From Paracoccus alcaliphilus (GTDB taxonomy: Bacteria; Pseudomonadota; Alphaproteobacteria; Rhodobacterales; Rhodobacteraceae), in contig NZ_CP067124.1 of assembly GCF_028553725.1 (NCBI RefSeq), positions 2,614,001 to 2,678,000 on the forward strand: DNA of 64,000 nt, read 5' to 3'. The notes below the pieces were generated by a model, which saw nothing but the letters and a program-made list of their open reading frames with translations, had not been told where the DNA came from and did no database searches. Each line of letters opens with the position of its first letter. Position 1 is the first letter of the stretch. This document shows positions 43,894 to 51,012 of this stretch, one piece after another. Both the position numbers and the translations under genes were made by a program.

Positions 43894-44541
43894 TTATAGC
43901 CTGCCTCTATATTGCATGCGTTTTCCCTTGATCCCATCAGACACACAGCGCAGAGCCGATATCAGCCCGGCAGTGTCCACGCAGATGGCATCATCCAGGA
44001 CAACCCGCTTTGCCTCACTGGCGGCGGTCTTGTCGGTGTAGCCCAGCCACCCCTCTATCCGCATCAGGGCTGACGTCGCCTGCCGCTGTTTGTCGGCATC
44101 GCTGCGTGTGTCGGCGGGCGGCGTCTCTGCGTCTGCCTCCATTGCGTCCATCGGGGCCAGAAGGCGCAGGCAGACGGCGTGGCGGCGAGGCGCGCCGATG
44201 GCGGCGTCATGTGACGTGACCACCCGGCGCATATGGACGATAGCCGACCACAGGTCTTTGCGCGTGGTTTCGTCCATGATCTCCCGACCAATCACCCTGC
44301 CTGCGGTGCAGCCCCACCACGGCGCGCGCATCTCTCTGATATTTGCTGGCGTGATTTCTTTCCCCATCTGGATGCACCTCGCTTTCAGGGTCTCGATATC
44401 AGGGCTGCGCGCCTTCCCTCGGCGGGATGGCTGGCCGTTCCTCTCTCGTCTGGGGATGGGTGCCAGACCGGGCATTTCGGCGTCTGACGCATTGCGGTTG
44501 CGCTTGTCTGCCAGCTTCCGTGCTTTTGTCCGCGCCTTCAT
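43894..44541 (-). CDS. Hypothetical phage protein (215 aa)
   Basis: A 215-residue protein starting MKARTKARKLADKRNRNASD. The first 55 residues are very basic; the rest is helical with AIVHMRRVVTSHDAAIG and CVDTAGLISALRCVSDG. The start overlaps the preceding stop (ATGA). It is the last gene of the early operon, directly before the late promoter, a place where late activators or antiterminators are often found, but no motif shows this. Confidence 0.55.
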   Translation of the reverse strand: MKARTKARKLADKRNRNASDAEMPGLAPIPRRERNGQPSRRGKARSPDIETLKARCIQMGKEITPANIREMRAPWWGCTAGRVIGREIMDETTRKDLWSAIVHMRRVVTSHDAAIGAPRRHAVCLRLLAPMDAMEADAETPPADTRSDADKQRQATSALMRIEGWLGYTDKTAASEAKRVVLDDAICVDTAGLISALRCVSDGIKGKRMQYRGRL

Positions 44542-44675
44542 TGCTTGTCCCTCGTTAGCTTGTGGTCTGCCTGCTTCCTCGCCCTGCGGGCCTTGCGTTT
44601 TTCCAGCCGCGCCTGCTCTTTCAGGCTGCGGTCTTTGCGGCGGGTGGTCGTCGGCGGGTCGGGTTTGTCCGTCAT
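44538..44675 (-). CDS. Small basic protein
   Basis: A 45-residue, highly basic helical protein (MTDKPDPPTTTRRKD..., then KEQARLEKRKARRARKQ). ATGA overlaps at both ends tie it to its neighbours. Possibly nucleic-acid binding; function unknown. Confidence 0.45.
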   Translation of the reverse strand: MTDKPDPPTTTRRKDRSLKEQARLEKRKARRARKQADHKLTRDKQ

Positions 44676-44866
44676 GGCAGGTCCCCCACCGGCTCGCCGT
44701 TGCCGTCGATGCGCACATTCCGACCGTCCAGCGCCACGGTGTAGCGGTCTCCTGCGCAATACGCGCCATACCACGCCATGATGTCAGGCACCGATGCTGT
44801 GTCGCAACGGATCGTCGTGTTTTTCGGTGTCGCGTCGGCATTGCTGAATACGAGTGTGCGGATCAT
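44672..44866 (-). CDS. Small hypothetical protein
   Basis: A 64-residue protein (MIRTLVFSNADATPKN...) with a beta-strand-like C-terminus (YTVALDGRNVRIDGNG). Overlaps the neighbours' starts and stops by 4 nt. No family recognised. Confidence 0.45.
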   Translation of the reverse strand: MIRTLVFSNADATPKNTTIRCDTASVPDIMAWYGAYCAGDRYTVALDGRNVRIDGNGEPVGDLP

Positions 44867-45051
44867 ATCGCGAGCCTCCCCTGTTCTGGCGTGGTGTCGA
44901 TTGATGCTGCCTCGGCACGGGCGCGGGCGGCGCATTCCAGCAGCCATTCCGCGAATTCAGGCTGGTGCTGACGGGCTGCGGCTTCCCGCTCATCCACGGC
45001 TGCGATGTAAAGCAGCGTGGCGAGTCGCTCGGCTGGGGTCTGCGGCCTCAT
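44863..45051 (-). CDS. Small helical protein
   Basis: A 62-residue helical protein (MRPQTPAERLATLLYIAAV...). It overlaps the preceding HTH gene (ATGA) and the following gene. Unknown function. Confidence 0.45.
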   Translation of the reverse strand: MRPQTPAERLATLLYIAAVDEREAAARQHQPEFAEWLLECAARARAEAASIDTTPEQGRLAI

Positions 45052-45317
45052 GCCTCTGCCCTCACGATGATCTGACTGACACGCTGCTGACAGACCCCGA
45101 CGCGCCTGCCGATCTCCGACAGGGACACCCCCGCATCTCTCATGGCAAATATCTCGCGCTCGCGGTCGATTTTGCGATTGGGCCGGATAGGGCTGCCCAG
45201 CATTTCCAGATGGCCATACCGCTCCAGATGATTTCGGACCGTATTTTTATGGACGCCAGCCGCCTCTGCTACCTCGCGCTGGGTGTCGTATAGCTGGTCG
45301 CGCCATAGGTAGGTCAT
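45048..45317 (-). CDS. Two-HTH DNA-binding protein
   Basis: An 89-residue protein with two HTH-like segments: DTQREVAEAAGVHKNTVRNHL (about residues 12-32) and GVSLSEIGRRVGVCQQRVSQII (about 62-83). Probably a transcriptional regulator of the phage. It is coupled to both neighbours. Which promoter it controls is not evident. Confidence 0.55.
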   Translation of the reverse strand: MTYLWRDQLYDTQREVAEAAGVHKNTVRNHLERYGHLEMLGSPIRPNRKIDREREIFAMRDAGVSLSEIGRRVGVCQQRVSQIIVRAEA

Positions 45318-45628
45318 GCTGCGGCCTCCACGATCTTTTGCCGGGCTGCCACGATGGACGCCGCGCCGCCGGTGACAAACGCCATCGCCATGTCGGGCCG
45401 GTAGCCGATGCCTGCCAGATCGCAGACCTCGCGCCAGTCCGGGCTGTTGAAATACATGCGGGCCTGCTCGATCTCGCGGGCCTCGCTGCATACGATGTGG
45501 CGGACGCTGTCGATGACGGCGGAATGACCGCGGCGCGCGGCGCTGATGCGGCGGTGGTGGTCTTTCAGCGCCATGACGGCCACCGACTGCCAGAGATTGC
45601 GCATCCCCTCGATTTCGTGCGGTGTCAT
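45314..45628 (-). CDS. Hypothetical phage protein
   Basis: A 104-residue protein. I chose the ATG at 45628 (MTPHEIEGM) because it overlaps the stop of the preceding gene; 45646 is possible. Helical with RMYFNSPDWREVCDLAGI. It resembles small phage proteins of unknown function near replication genes. Confidence 0.5.
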   Translation of the reverse strand: MTPHEIEGMRNLWQSVAVMALKDHHRRISAARRGHSAVIDSVRHIVCSEAREIEQARMYFNSPDWREVCDLAGIGYRPDMAMAFVTGGAASIVAARQKIVEAAA

Positions 45629-46047
45629 GCTGCCCTCCCATTCCATGCGCGGCTCACCGTGGTTCTGGCGCAGCCCATCATTCTCGCGACCTGGCTGTAG
45701 GACAGGCCCTGACGAACCAGCGCCACGATCTGCTCATCGCGCTCTGTGTTTTTGGTCCTGATCGGTGCCGGGATGTCATGCTCGCGGATGATGCGTTTTA
45801 CGGTCCCCTCGCTCACTCCGATGCGATCTGCGATCTGATGCACATGCAGGCCCTCGATGCGCAGTCGGCTGACCTCGGCTGCGCGTTCATCGCGTCTCTG
45901 CCGGGCGCTTTCGCAGGCACCGCCAGCCATGCGCAGATCCTGCCGCTGTGGGCGCAGTTCCTCGGGGATGCTGGCCAGCCAAGCCTCGCGGATCGCGTCT
46001 TGCAGAGAGACGCCGGGGGCCATGTAGGGGGCGAGACGATCCATCAT
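45625..46047 (-). CDS. HTH DNA-binding protein
   Basis: A 140-residue protein with two HTH-like segments, GLHVHQIADRIGVSEGTVKRII and GLSYSQVARMMGCARTTVSRAW, after an N-terminal helical domain. This double resolvase-type HTH arrangement parallels the 89-aa neighbour, so they may be distant duplicates. Likely a phage regulator. Starts overlap the methyltransferase stop. Confidence 0.55.
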   Translation of the reverse strand: MMDRLAPYMAPGVSLQDAIREAWLASIPEELRPQRQDLRMAGGACESARQRRDERAAEVSRLRIEGLHVHQIADRIGVSEGTVKRIIREHDIPAPIRTKNTERDEQIVALVRQGLSYSQVARMMGCARTTVSRAWNGRAA

Positions 46048-46772
46048 AGCAAAACCTCCTGTCGTGCATCGATCCTGTCCATCCACCGAAAATCCGGGTC
46101 GGCCTTGCCCTGCGCCCGCCCGCGCGGATCGCGCCGGTCCCAGACGAACCAGGCATTGCGCTGCGGTGGGCTTCCCTCGCCGGTGAAGTCCAGCTTCCAG
46201 CGCATCAGGTAGCACCAGCTGAACGGGTGACGGTCCAGCAGCTCGCCTAGTCCGTTGGCGCGGGCGGCAGGCCAGTCCCACGACAGCAGCAGCGCCAGAT
46301 AATCCCAGCCCGGTAGATCGAGAGTATGACGCAGCCAGCGGCCCCTGCCGTCGCGCGCGTTGATCTCGCAAAAGGGCGGATTCGTGATGATCGCACCAGC
46401 CGGACTGTGGGTCGCGCTGTAGAAGTCCGCCACCGTGCTGTCGGGGCAGCCCCGATCAATCAGGTCCGACGCGGCGCATTTGAGGCCCAGTGCGCGGATC
46501 TCGCGCACAAGAGCGCCGTCGCCGCAGGCGGGTTCCCACACGCCCCCGCTATCCCAGATTCGCTGGCCGTCATAGGCAAGCAGCGCCCGGATCGCCTCGG
46601 GCTGGCCGGTGGGGTAGAAATCTTCAGCGCGGCGTGTGGCGGTAGGTTGCGGCTTGGCCTGTTCCGGCAGGTCCGCGAACATCGGAGCGGCAGCAGGCGC
46701 ACGCTTGGCCTTGCCGCTGATGGCGCGGAACAGGGGCTTGGCGGACGGTGCGGCGGTGCGGTTCTGGGTCAT
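46044..46772 (-). CDS. DNA adenine methyltransferase-like protein
   Basis: A 242-residue SAM-dependent methyltransferase. WEPACGDGALVREI is motif I, SDLIDRG motif II and ITNPPFCEIN motif IV, with NPPF indicating N6-adenine (or N4-cytosine) methylation. The order I then IV fits the gamma-like class used by many phages. It may protect phage DNA from host restriction. No cognate nuclease gene is adjacent. Confidence 0.75.
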   Translation of the reverse strand: MTQNRTAAPSAKPLFRAISGKAKRAPAAAPMFADLPEQAKPQPTATRRAEDFYPTGQPEAIRALLAYDGQRIWDSGGVWEPACGDGALVREIRALGLKCAASDLIDRGCPDSTVADFYSATHSPAGAIITNPPFCEINARDGRGRWLRHTLDLPGWDYLALLLSWDWPAARANGLGELLDRHPFSWCYLMRWKLDFTGEGSPPQRNAWFVWDRRDPRGRAQGKADPDFRWMDRIDARQEVLL

Positions 46773-47044
46773 GCCGATGCCTCCGATTTGCGCTTGGCGA
46801 CTGCGTGGATAGCGTGACGCACCGATGACGGATGGCAGCAGAATTGCCGGGCAATCTCGTTCATCCGCATGCCGTCATCGTAGAGCCGGGCCTGTGCGCG
46901 CTGGCGAGCATGGGCGATCATCGGCTCCTTGCTGTCGCTGAGAATGGCATCGCGCGATACGCCGGTTTCCAGCGCCACGCAGTCGATGGCAGCGCTGGCC
47001 ATGTCGGCTGGACGCGGTGCGTCGATGAAGCGGGGGAGCATCAT
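46769..47044 (-). CDS. DnaA domain IV-like DNA-binding protein
   Basis: A 91-residue protein whose C-terminal two thirds (ILSDSKEPMIAHARQRAQAR, then MNEIARQFCCHPSSVRHAI) closely follow the pattern of DnaA domain IV, the DnaA-box-binding helix-turn-helix. The ATPase domain is absent. It may bind the phage replication origin or compete for host DnaA boxes. It is coupled to the methyltransferase and replication-protein genes. Confidence 0.65.
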   Translation of the reverse strand: MMLPRFIDAPRPADMASAAIDCVALETGVSRDAILSDSKEPMIAHARQRAQARLYDDGMRMNEIARQFCCHPSSVRHAIHAVAKRKSEASA

Positions 47045-47505
47045 TCCTTCACCTCGGGCATGCGCTTGGCGATGGTCGGGAAAAGCTGAGAGACGACTTC
47101 CAGATTGCGCTGGCGGGCTTCCTCGGTGACGACCGGCTGCGCTTCCGCAGGCTTCGGCAGCGCGGCCAGCTTCTGGGCGTATTGCTCGCCACGGCGTTTT
47201 TTCAGCATCTGCACGATGTGGCCGGGGTTCGGGCGGCGGTTCGGATTGTCCATCTGCCACGCGATCAGAGCGCCACGAACCTGATCCAGCGGCCAGTCCT
47301 CCAGCGCGTCCAGCCAGTGAGCGAGGACCGCCTTCTGCATCTCGGGGCTTTCGTCAGGCTGCCAGTATCCGTTGAGGATGATCCGAACCTCAACGCCAAT
47401 CCGCCCCCGATGTTCTGCGCATTGCTGCGGCGTCATTGATGAGGTCGCGGAAGGCGTCGGATTGGGCAGCGGCGCGAGGCTGTGAACGGGAAGATTTGCG
47501 GTCAT
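47041..47505 (-). CDS. Phage replication-associated protein
   Basis: A 154-residue protein. The helical block WLDALEDWPLDQVRGALIAW followed by NPNRRPNPGHI is typical of phage proteins encoded just after the replication initiator. AAGGG lies 7 nt before the ATG at 47505, which places 116 nt of the gene inside the upstream initiator gene. A partner in helicase loading is inferred from position only. Confidence 0.55.
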   Translation of the reverse strand: MTANLPVHSLAPLPNPTPSATSSMTPQQCAEHRGRIGVEVRIILNGYWQPDESPEMQKAVLAHWLDALEDWPLDQVRGALIAWQMDNPNRRPNPGHIVQMLKKRRGEQYAQKLAALPKPAEAQPVVTEEARQRNLEVVSQLFPTIAKRMPEVKE

Positions 47506-48250
47506 CGTATTGCCCTTCCATCAAACGGGTGAATTTTTCTTTGCTGATGAGGAAGTCGAAACTTGCGACCCATCCGCGTTCATTGTCGCCAGTGCAGAGC
47601 GGCGAAGCGCGGGCCTTGGACATGGCGACCCGCCATCCCTCGATCCCTCCAGCTTCACGGAGACGGGCAGCCAGTTTGCCCCGGCGCTCACGGCTCAGCT
47701 TCTGAACCTTTGACCACCCGACAGCTTCGGCCGCTTCGTTGTAAGCCGAGACAGCCTGCGAAATTTCATCGACATGGGCGAGGTCCGGCAAAGTCGGCTG
47801 TGCCGACAAGGAAGCTTTAGCTTCCTCTCTTGTTGTATTGTTATATTCTTTCTTTACTGCGTCTTCGGCGCGTCCCCGGTGCGTCCCCGGTGCGTCTTTG
47901 GTGCGTCCGTCTATCTGATACTTGTCGTAATTACATATAGTTACATGCGTCTTTGGTGCGTTCGCCGAGCCCACTGTCGTGCGTCCGATCATGCCCTCCC
48001 TTTCGAGCACGGTCAGAAACGTCCTGACGCGCTTGTCAGACCGCCACATGAAAACGGACTGCATCTCGCGGAGCGTGGTGACGAACGATCCTCTCGGGAC
48101 CTCGATCATCTCAGAGCCTACACGGTGGCGGGTATCGTCCCACGCCGACTGCGCCAGCATCCACATCCATGCTTCGCGCTCGGTCATCTCAGAGCGCTTG
48201 AAAAGCGGGTGATCCCACAGGTCGCGCTCAATGGTGATGAAGCCAGCCAT
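47390..48250 (-). CDS. Phage replication initiator-like protein (winged-helix)
   Basis: A 286-residue protein starting MAGFITIERDLWDHPLFK. The N-terminal region (WMWMLAQSAWDDTRHRV, RGSFVTTLREMQSVFMW, VRTFLTVLEREGMI) matches the winged-helix domain of phage replication proteins of the DnaD/initiator type. A variable linker and a C-terminal block (WRVAMSKARASPLCTG) follow. The phage origin often lies inside such genes, but no iterons are obvious to me. Confidence 0.7.
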   Translation of the reverse strand: MAGFITIERDLWDHPLFKRSEMTEREAWMWMLAQSAWDDTRHRVGSEMIEVPRGSFVTTLREMQSVFMWRSDKRVRTFLTVLEREGMIGRTTVGSANAPKTHVTICNYDKYQIDGRTKDAPGTHRGRAEDAVKKEYNNTTREEAKASLSAQPTLPDLAHVDEISQAVSAYNEAAEAVGWSKVQKLSRERRGKLAARLREAGGIEGWRVAMSKARASPLCTGDNERGWVASFDFLISKEKFTRLMEGQYDDRKSSRSQPRAAAQSDAFRDLINDAAAMRRTSGADWR

Positions 48251-48711
48251 TATTCCGCAGCCTCCGACACGATCCGGTCACGCAGATCGCGATAATCGTT
48301 GGGTTTCCACGCAGGCCATTCGGCCATGATTTCGCGCGCCAGAAGGCAGAAGCCGTCCAGCGTGACCTCGGCCCATTGATCGGCAGGCCATGCGTCACAC
48401 AGGGCGCTGAGGGGGATGGCAACGCGGGTCGGCTGGCGGTCGAACCGGAAGATCACCGCCGGGCGCTTGCCGGTGGCGGTGGCGGCTGCAACGGCCTGCA
48501 CCTTCCATGCGGCCAAACAACTGATGCCGGTCGCATGGCGCTTGCATTCCAGAGCGAACGGGAAGGCCGGATCGTCGGCAATCAGGTCGCCATGCTCGGC
48601 TGCGCGGTATTGTTCCAGATCGCGGCGGAAGGTGATGCCGAGGCGGTCATGCAATTGCCCTGCGACCTCGCGCTCGAATGAAGCACCCTTTTCACGGGAT
48701 TTGCGGCTCAT
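48250..48711 (-). CDS. PD-(D/E)XK nuclease, Holliday-junction resolvase-like
   Basis: A 153-residue protein. KGASFEREVAGQLHDRLG, then GDLIADDPAFPFALECKRH supply the Glu, Asp and ExK residues of the PD-(D/E)XK fold used by phage resolvases. It overlaps the initiator gene by 1 nt. Likely resolves branched replication or recombination intermediates. Confidence 0.7.
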   Translation of the reverse strand: MSRKSREKGASFEREVAGQLHDRLGITFRRDLEQYRAAEHGDLIADDPAFPFALECKRHATGISCLAAWKVQAVAAATATGKRPAVIFRFDRQPTRVAIPLSALCDAWPADQWAEVTLDGFCLLAREIMAEWPAWKPNDYRDLRDRIVSEAAE

Positions 48712-48714
48712 GCC

Positions 48715-48975
48715 CTACCCTCCGAACAGGTCAGATTGAGCAGCAGCATCGTCAGCGCCTGTGCCTGCCCTTGGTGGTAGCGCCGGTTCGGTCCGGTCTT
48801 GGCGAGGCGGCAGGCCCGTTCCCGAGCCTCCGTAATGCTGGCGATGCCAATCTGATGCGGCATCGACATGCGCGGCGCAGGCCCAGACGGTTGGCCCTTG
48901 CTGATCATGGGCCGGTCCGAAGCCTCGGATTGCCCATGAGCCGCAGCGGCCACAGCGATGTGCGCGAGGGGCCAT
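48715..48975 (-). CDS. Small zinc-finger protein
   Basis: An 86-residue protein starting MAPRAHRCGRCGSWA, with RCGRCG and a later WACAAH as likely zinc ligands, a pattern I know from phage early regions (CxxC ... GFGP ... CxxH). The stop lies 3 nt before the nuclease start. A competing frame (48708-48980) has the better-spaced ribosome site, but its protein has no family character. Confidence 0.5.
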   Translation of the reverse strand: MAPRAHRCGRCGSWAIRGFGPAHDQQGPTVWACAAHVDAASDWHRQHYGGSGTGLPPRQDRTEPALPPRAGTGADDAAAQSDLFGG

Positions 48976-48979
48976 GTCA

Positions 48980-49216
48980 TTACCGCGCCCCTTGACGTGA
49001 GGGGAAACTATCCCCACGTCCAGATTTATGCACAGCGCCGTTTTCATCCATGAAGGCGCGGAGCCTGTCGGCCACCTTCATGGTCGGGCTGGATTCGCCG
49101 ATCTTCCACTTCTGCCATTGGCCCCATTGGGCGTTGATGGCGTCACGCAGCAGCTTCTGTGGCGTGATGCCGACACGCTCGCAGTAAGCCTCAATGTCTG
49201 AGATGAGTTGTTCCAT
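48980..49216 (-). CDS. Cro-like HTH regulator
   Basis: A 78-residue protein (MEQLISDIEAYCERVG...) with a degenerate HTH (ITPQKLLRDAINAQWGQWQKW) and a basic tail, divergent from the repressor. The start at 49216 is chosen because the CATAAT -10 ends 8 nt upstream, predicting a leaderless transcript; ATG 49225 lies inside the -10 and is less likely. It is the first gene of the minus-strand lytic operon. Confidence 0.6.
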   Translation of the reverse strand: MEQLISDIEAYCERVGITPQKLLRDAINAQWGQWQKWKIGESSPTMKVADRLRAFMDENGAVHKSGRGDSFPSRQGAR

Positions 49217-49223
49217 GCGTGAC

Positions 49224-49253
49224 ATTATGGGGTATAAATACCCCACAAAGCAA
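49224..49253 (-). promoter_or_regulatory. Promoter of the cro-like operon
   Basis: Minus strand: TTGCTT (49253-49248), 18-bp spacer, CATAAT (49229-49224). Operator O1 fills the spacer, so repressor binding would block RNA polymerase. Predicted start of transcription coincides with the ATG at 49216. Confidence 0.55.
49228..49245. promoter_or_regulatory. Operator O1
   Basis: TGGGGTATAAATACCCCA, a perfect 8+8 palindrome with a two-base centre, between the -35 and -10 of the cro-like promoter. Confidence 0.75.
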
Positions 49254-49269
49254 GAGCATATTTACTCCA
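49252..49269. promoter_or_regulatory. Operator O2 (weak)
   Basis: AAGAGCATATTTACTCCA resembles the O1/O3 consensus (right arm TTACTCCA) and lies 24 bp centre-to-centre from O1. The left arm is poorly conserved. Confidence 0.45.
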
Positions 49270-49298
49270 TTCATGCCGCAACGACCATAGGGTATATT
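49270..49298 (+). promoter_or_regulatory. Repressor (PRM-like) promoter
   Basis: TTCATG (49270-49275), 17-bp spacer, TATATT (49293-49298). Predicted transcription start is at 49304-49306, i.e. at the ATG of the repressor, so its mRNA is probably leaderless, as for lambda cI from PRM. O3 overlaps the -10. Confidence 0.5.
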
Positions 49299-49305
49299 TG
49301 CCCCA
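49288..49305. promoter_or_regulatory. Operator O3
   Basis: TAGGGTATATTTGCCCCA, an imperfect copy of the operator palindrome, covering the repressor -10 and ending on its start codon. Suited to autorepression. Confidence 0.65.
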
Positions 49306-49673
49306 TGGAAATGTCGTTTAAAGAAGCACTTGAGCATGCAATGCGCGTGTCTAAGCGCGGGAAATCCAAGCGTAATGTCGCCATTCTGGCTGGCATATCT
49401 CCTGACATTATGAAGAACATAAGTCAGAACAAATCGCGGACGCCCAACGCCGAAGCAGCAACGAAAGTGGCCGATTTCTTCGGTGTGTCATTGTCCGACT
49501 TTTATGCGGGAAACATTCCTGAGGATATCGGCGAGGACGCGACCGAGATTGCAGAGGATGCAGCCAAGGTCAGCGGGGTTGTTCGAGGACTCAGCAAGGA
49601 AAGTCGGGAGAAGGTTCAGGCGTTTGCTGAAGCCCTTCGTCAGACAGAAGAAGCTGCTCGGCGTAGCGAATGA
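49305..49673 (+). CDS. Lysogeny repressor (short CI-like HTH protein)
   Basis: A 122-residue protein with a HTH at about residues 24-55 (RNVAILAGISPDIMKNIS, then RTPNAEAATKVADFFGVS). The C-terminus is a short helical motif (GLSKESREKVQAFAEALRQ). There is no S24 peptidase domain, so RecA-stimulated self-cleavage is not expected. It is divergent from the cro-like gene across three operators. The ATG at 49305 (MEMSFKE) sits at the predicted transcription start; ATG 49311 is the alternative. Confidence 0.75.
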   Translation: MEMSFKEALEHAMRVSKRGKSKRNVAILAGISPDIMKNISQNKSRTPNAEAATKVADFFGVSLSDFYAGNIPEDIGEDATEIAEDAAKVSGVVRGLSKESREKVQAFAEALRQTEEAARRSE

Positions 49674-49740
49674 CCTCCTGCCGCCCTTCCGGACTCAGCC
49701 CTTTGAATGTCATTTCAACCCACTCATCTACATCATCCAT
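49591..49740 (-). CDS. Small antisense protein overlapping repressor 3' end (49 aa)
   Basis: A 49-residue frame starting MDDVDEWVEMTFKGLSPEG, with GAGGGAG upstream of the ATG. GLSPEGRQEVIRYAEQLL fits the short helical motif found at the end of many small phage regulators, and the repressor on the other strand ends with a similar motif. It overlaps the repressor gene tail-to-tail by 83 nt. An antirepressor or an antisense control element are possible roles. Confidence 0.5.
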   Translation of the reverse strand: MDDVDEWVEMTFKGLSPEGRQEVIRYAEQLLLSDEGLQQTPEPSPDFPC

Positions 49741-49882
49741 TCCACGTCTCCCTCACCCTACACGAGAACAATAGGCGAACTCCCGCCGATTCTGGCACCT
49801 GTCTAAAACGACAAGTTTTGCCGAGATGCTGTGCTGACGGGGTGAAATATCTAGATGTTGTGTCTAATTGGAGAGTCCCGAG

Positions 49883-50113
49883 ATGAACGATAAAGACCGC
49901 ATAGCCCAACTCGAAGCCGAACTCGCCGCCACCAAGCGCGCCGCCACGCACATGATGGTCGGCATGGCCATGGGCATCGCGTCAACGCCTGAGGGGCGCG
50001 AGGAACTGGCGGCGGGGTTTGCCGAGGCGGCAGACGATCCAGACCCGGCGATTGCCGAGATGGCGCAGGCTGTGGCGGATGCGATCAGGGCGGCGCTGTT
50101 GGCGGATGAGTGA
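49883..50113 (+). CDS. Small helical protein, first gene of the GHKL/STAS cassette
   Basis: A 76-residue protein (MNDKDRIAQLEAELAATK...) with an N-terminal coiled-coil-like helix and an acidic Ala-rich C-terminus. GGAGAG precedes the ATG. Its stop overlaps the GTG of the ATPase gene, so the two are coupled. Family unknown. Confidence 0.5.
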   Translation: MNDKDRIAQLEAELAATKRAATHMMVGMAMGIASTPEGREELAAGFAEAADDPDPAIAEMAQAVADAIRAALLADE

Positions 50114-51012
50114 GTGGGGGTGATGTGAGTGAAATTATTGTCCCGCTAATTGGGCAGCTAAGCTACCCAAGCGTTGTAGTTGATCTGAACTCAGCGGGCT
50201 TGATTGTGACAATCCCACCAGAAATGGTTATATTTGACCTTGCGAGGGTTGGGTTTGTTGAGCCGTCAGGCGTGGTGATGCTCCACAACCTCACTCGCTT
50301 CCTCATCCATCAGGGATGTCGGGTCGCCTACCGAAATTATGCGGTCCAGCGTCCCGGCCTGATGTTCCTTGATGGAGCAGGGTTCTTTGAGGATGTGCTA
50401 AAGCAAAAAGCTTTCGTCGGCACGCGGAAACAACCGACAACACTAAGTTTGAGGGAAATCCGAACGATTGACGCTCACGGTTGGGTGCAAACTGACTTCC
50501 TGCCATGGCTATCGCATTGCTCAAGACGATCTGCGGCGGCTCTTGGGCACTTCGGCTCGTGCATCAGCGAAATCTTCAATAACATTCGTGACCACAGCGC
50601 GCATCAAGTCGGCAGCATATTCGCTCAGTGGTATCCAAACATAGACACTCTGAAACTAGCCGTTGGCGACTTCGGTCGAGGCATCCCCGCGACGGTGGCA
50701 ACGGTGGAGCCGGGCCTGACGGGCGCTGCCGCAATAGAACGTGCTTTCGCCCCCAACTTCACCAGTCAAAGCACGCCCAAAAACCGGGGCGCAGGGCTGG
50801 ACTTCACACTCAACAACGTGTGCATCGGGCTGAACGGAATGATGACCGTCTACTCCGGCGGCGCTGCGCTGCAAGCCCTTGCAGGTGGACAAATCCGGCA
50901 CCTTAACCCTATATTTGGGAATAGCGGCTATACTGGAACATTGTTCGAGATCATCCTGCCAACCCATGCGATACCAGAGTTCAACCCGCAAGAAGAGGAA
51001 ATGATATGGTAA
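50110..51012 (+). CDS. STAS-like/GHKL ATPase fusion protein
   Basis: A 300-residue protein. Residues 15-80 resemble a STAS domain (IFDLARVGFVEPSGVVMLHN). Residues 130-290 are a GHKL ATPase: N-box ISEIFNNIRDHS (Glu154, Asn158), G1 box GDFGRGI (Asp187) and G2 box NRGAGLDF. There is no HisKA dimerisation helix, so it looks like an anti-sigma/serine-kinase type (SpoIIAB-like) ATPase rather than a sensor kinase. It overlaps both neighbours. The GTG at 50125 with GGGGGTGAT is an alternative start. Located in the immunity region. Confidence 0.7.
   Translation: MSGGDVSEIIVPLIGQLSYPSVVVDLNSAGLIVTIPPEMVIFDLARVGFVEPSGVVMLHNLTRFLIHQGCRVAYRNYAVQRPGLMFLDGAGFFEDVLKQKAFVGTRKQPTTLSLREIRTIDAHGWVQTDFLPWLSHCSRRSAAALGHFGSCISEIFNNIRDHSAHQVGSIFAQWYPNIDTLKLAVGDFGRGIPATVATVEPGLTGAAAIERAFAPNFTSQSTPKNRGAGLDFTLNNVCIGLNGMMTVYSGGAALQALAGGQIRHLNPIFGNSGYTGTLFEIILPTHAIPEFNPQEEEMIW

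Noticed and set aside
48708..48980. 90-codon minus-strand frame with a well-spaced ribosome site
   Set aside because: The overlapping frame 48715-48975 encodes a convincing CxxC/CxxH zinc-finger protein; the 90-codon product has no family character. Not fully excluded.
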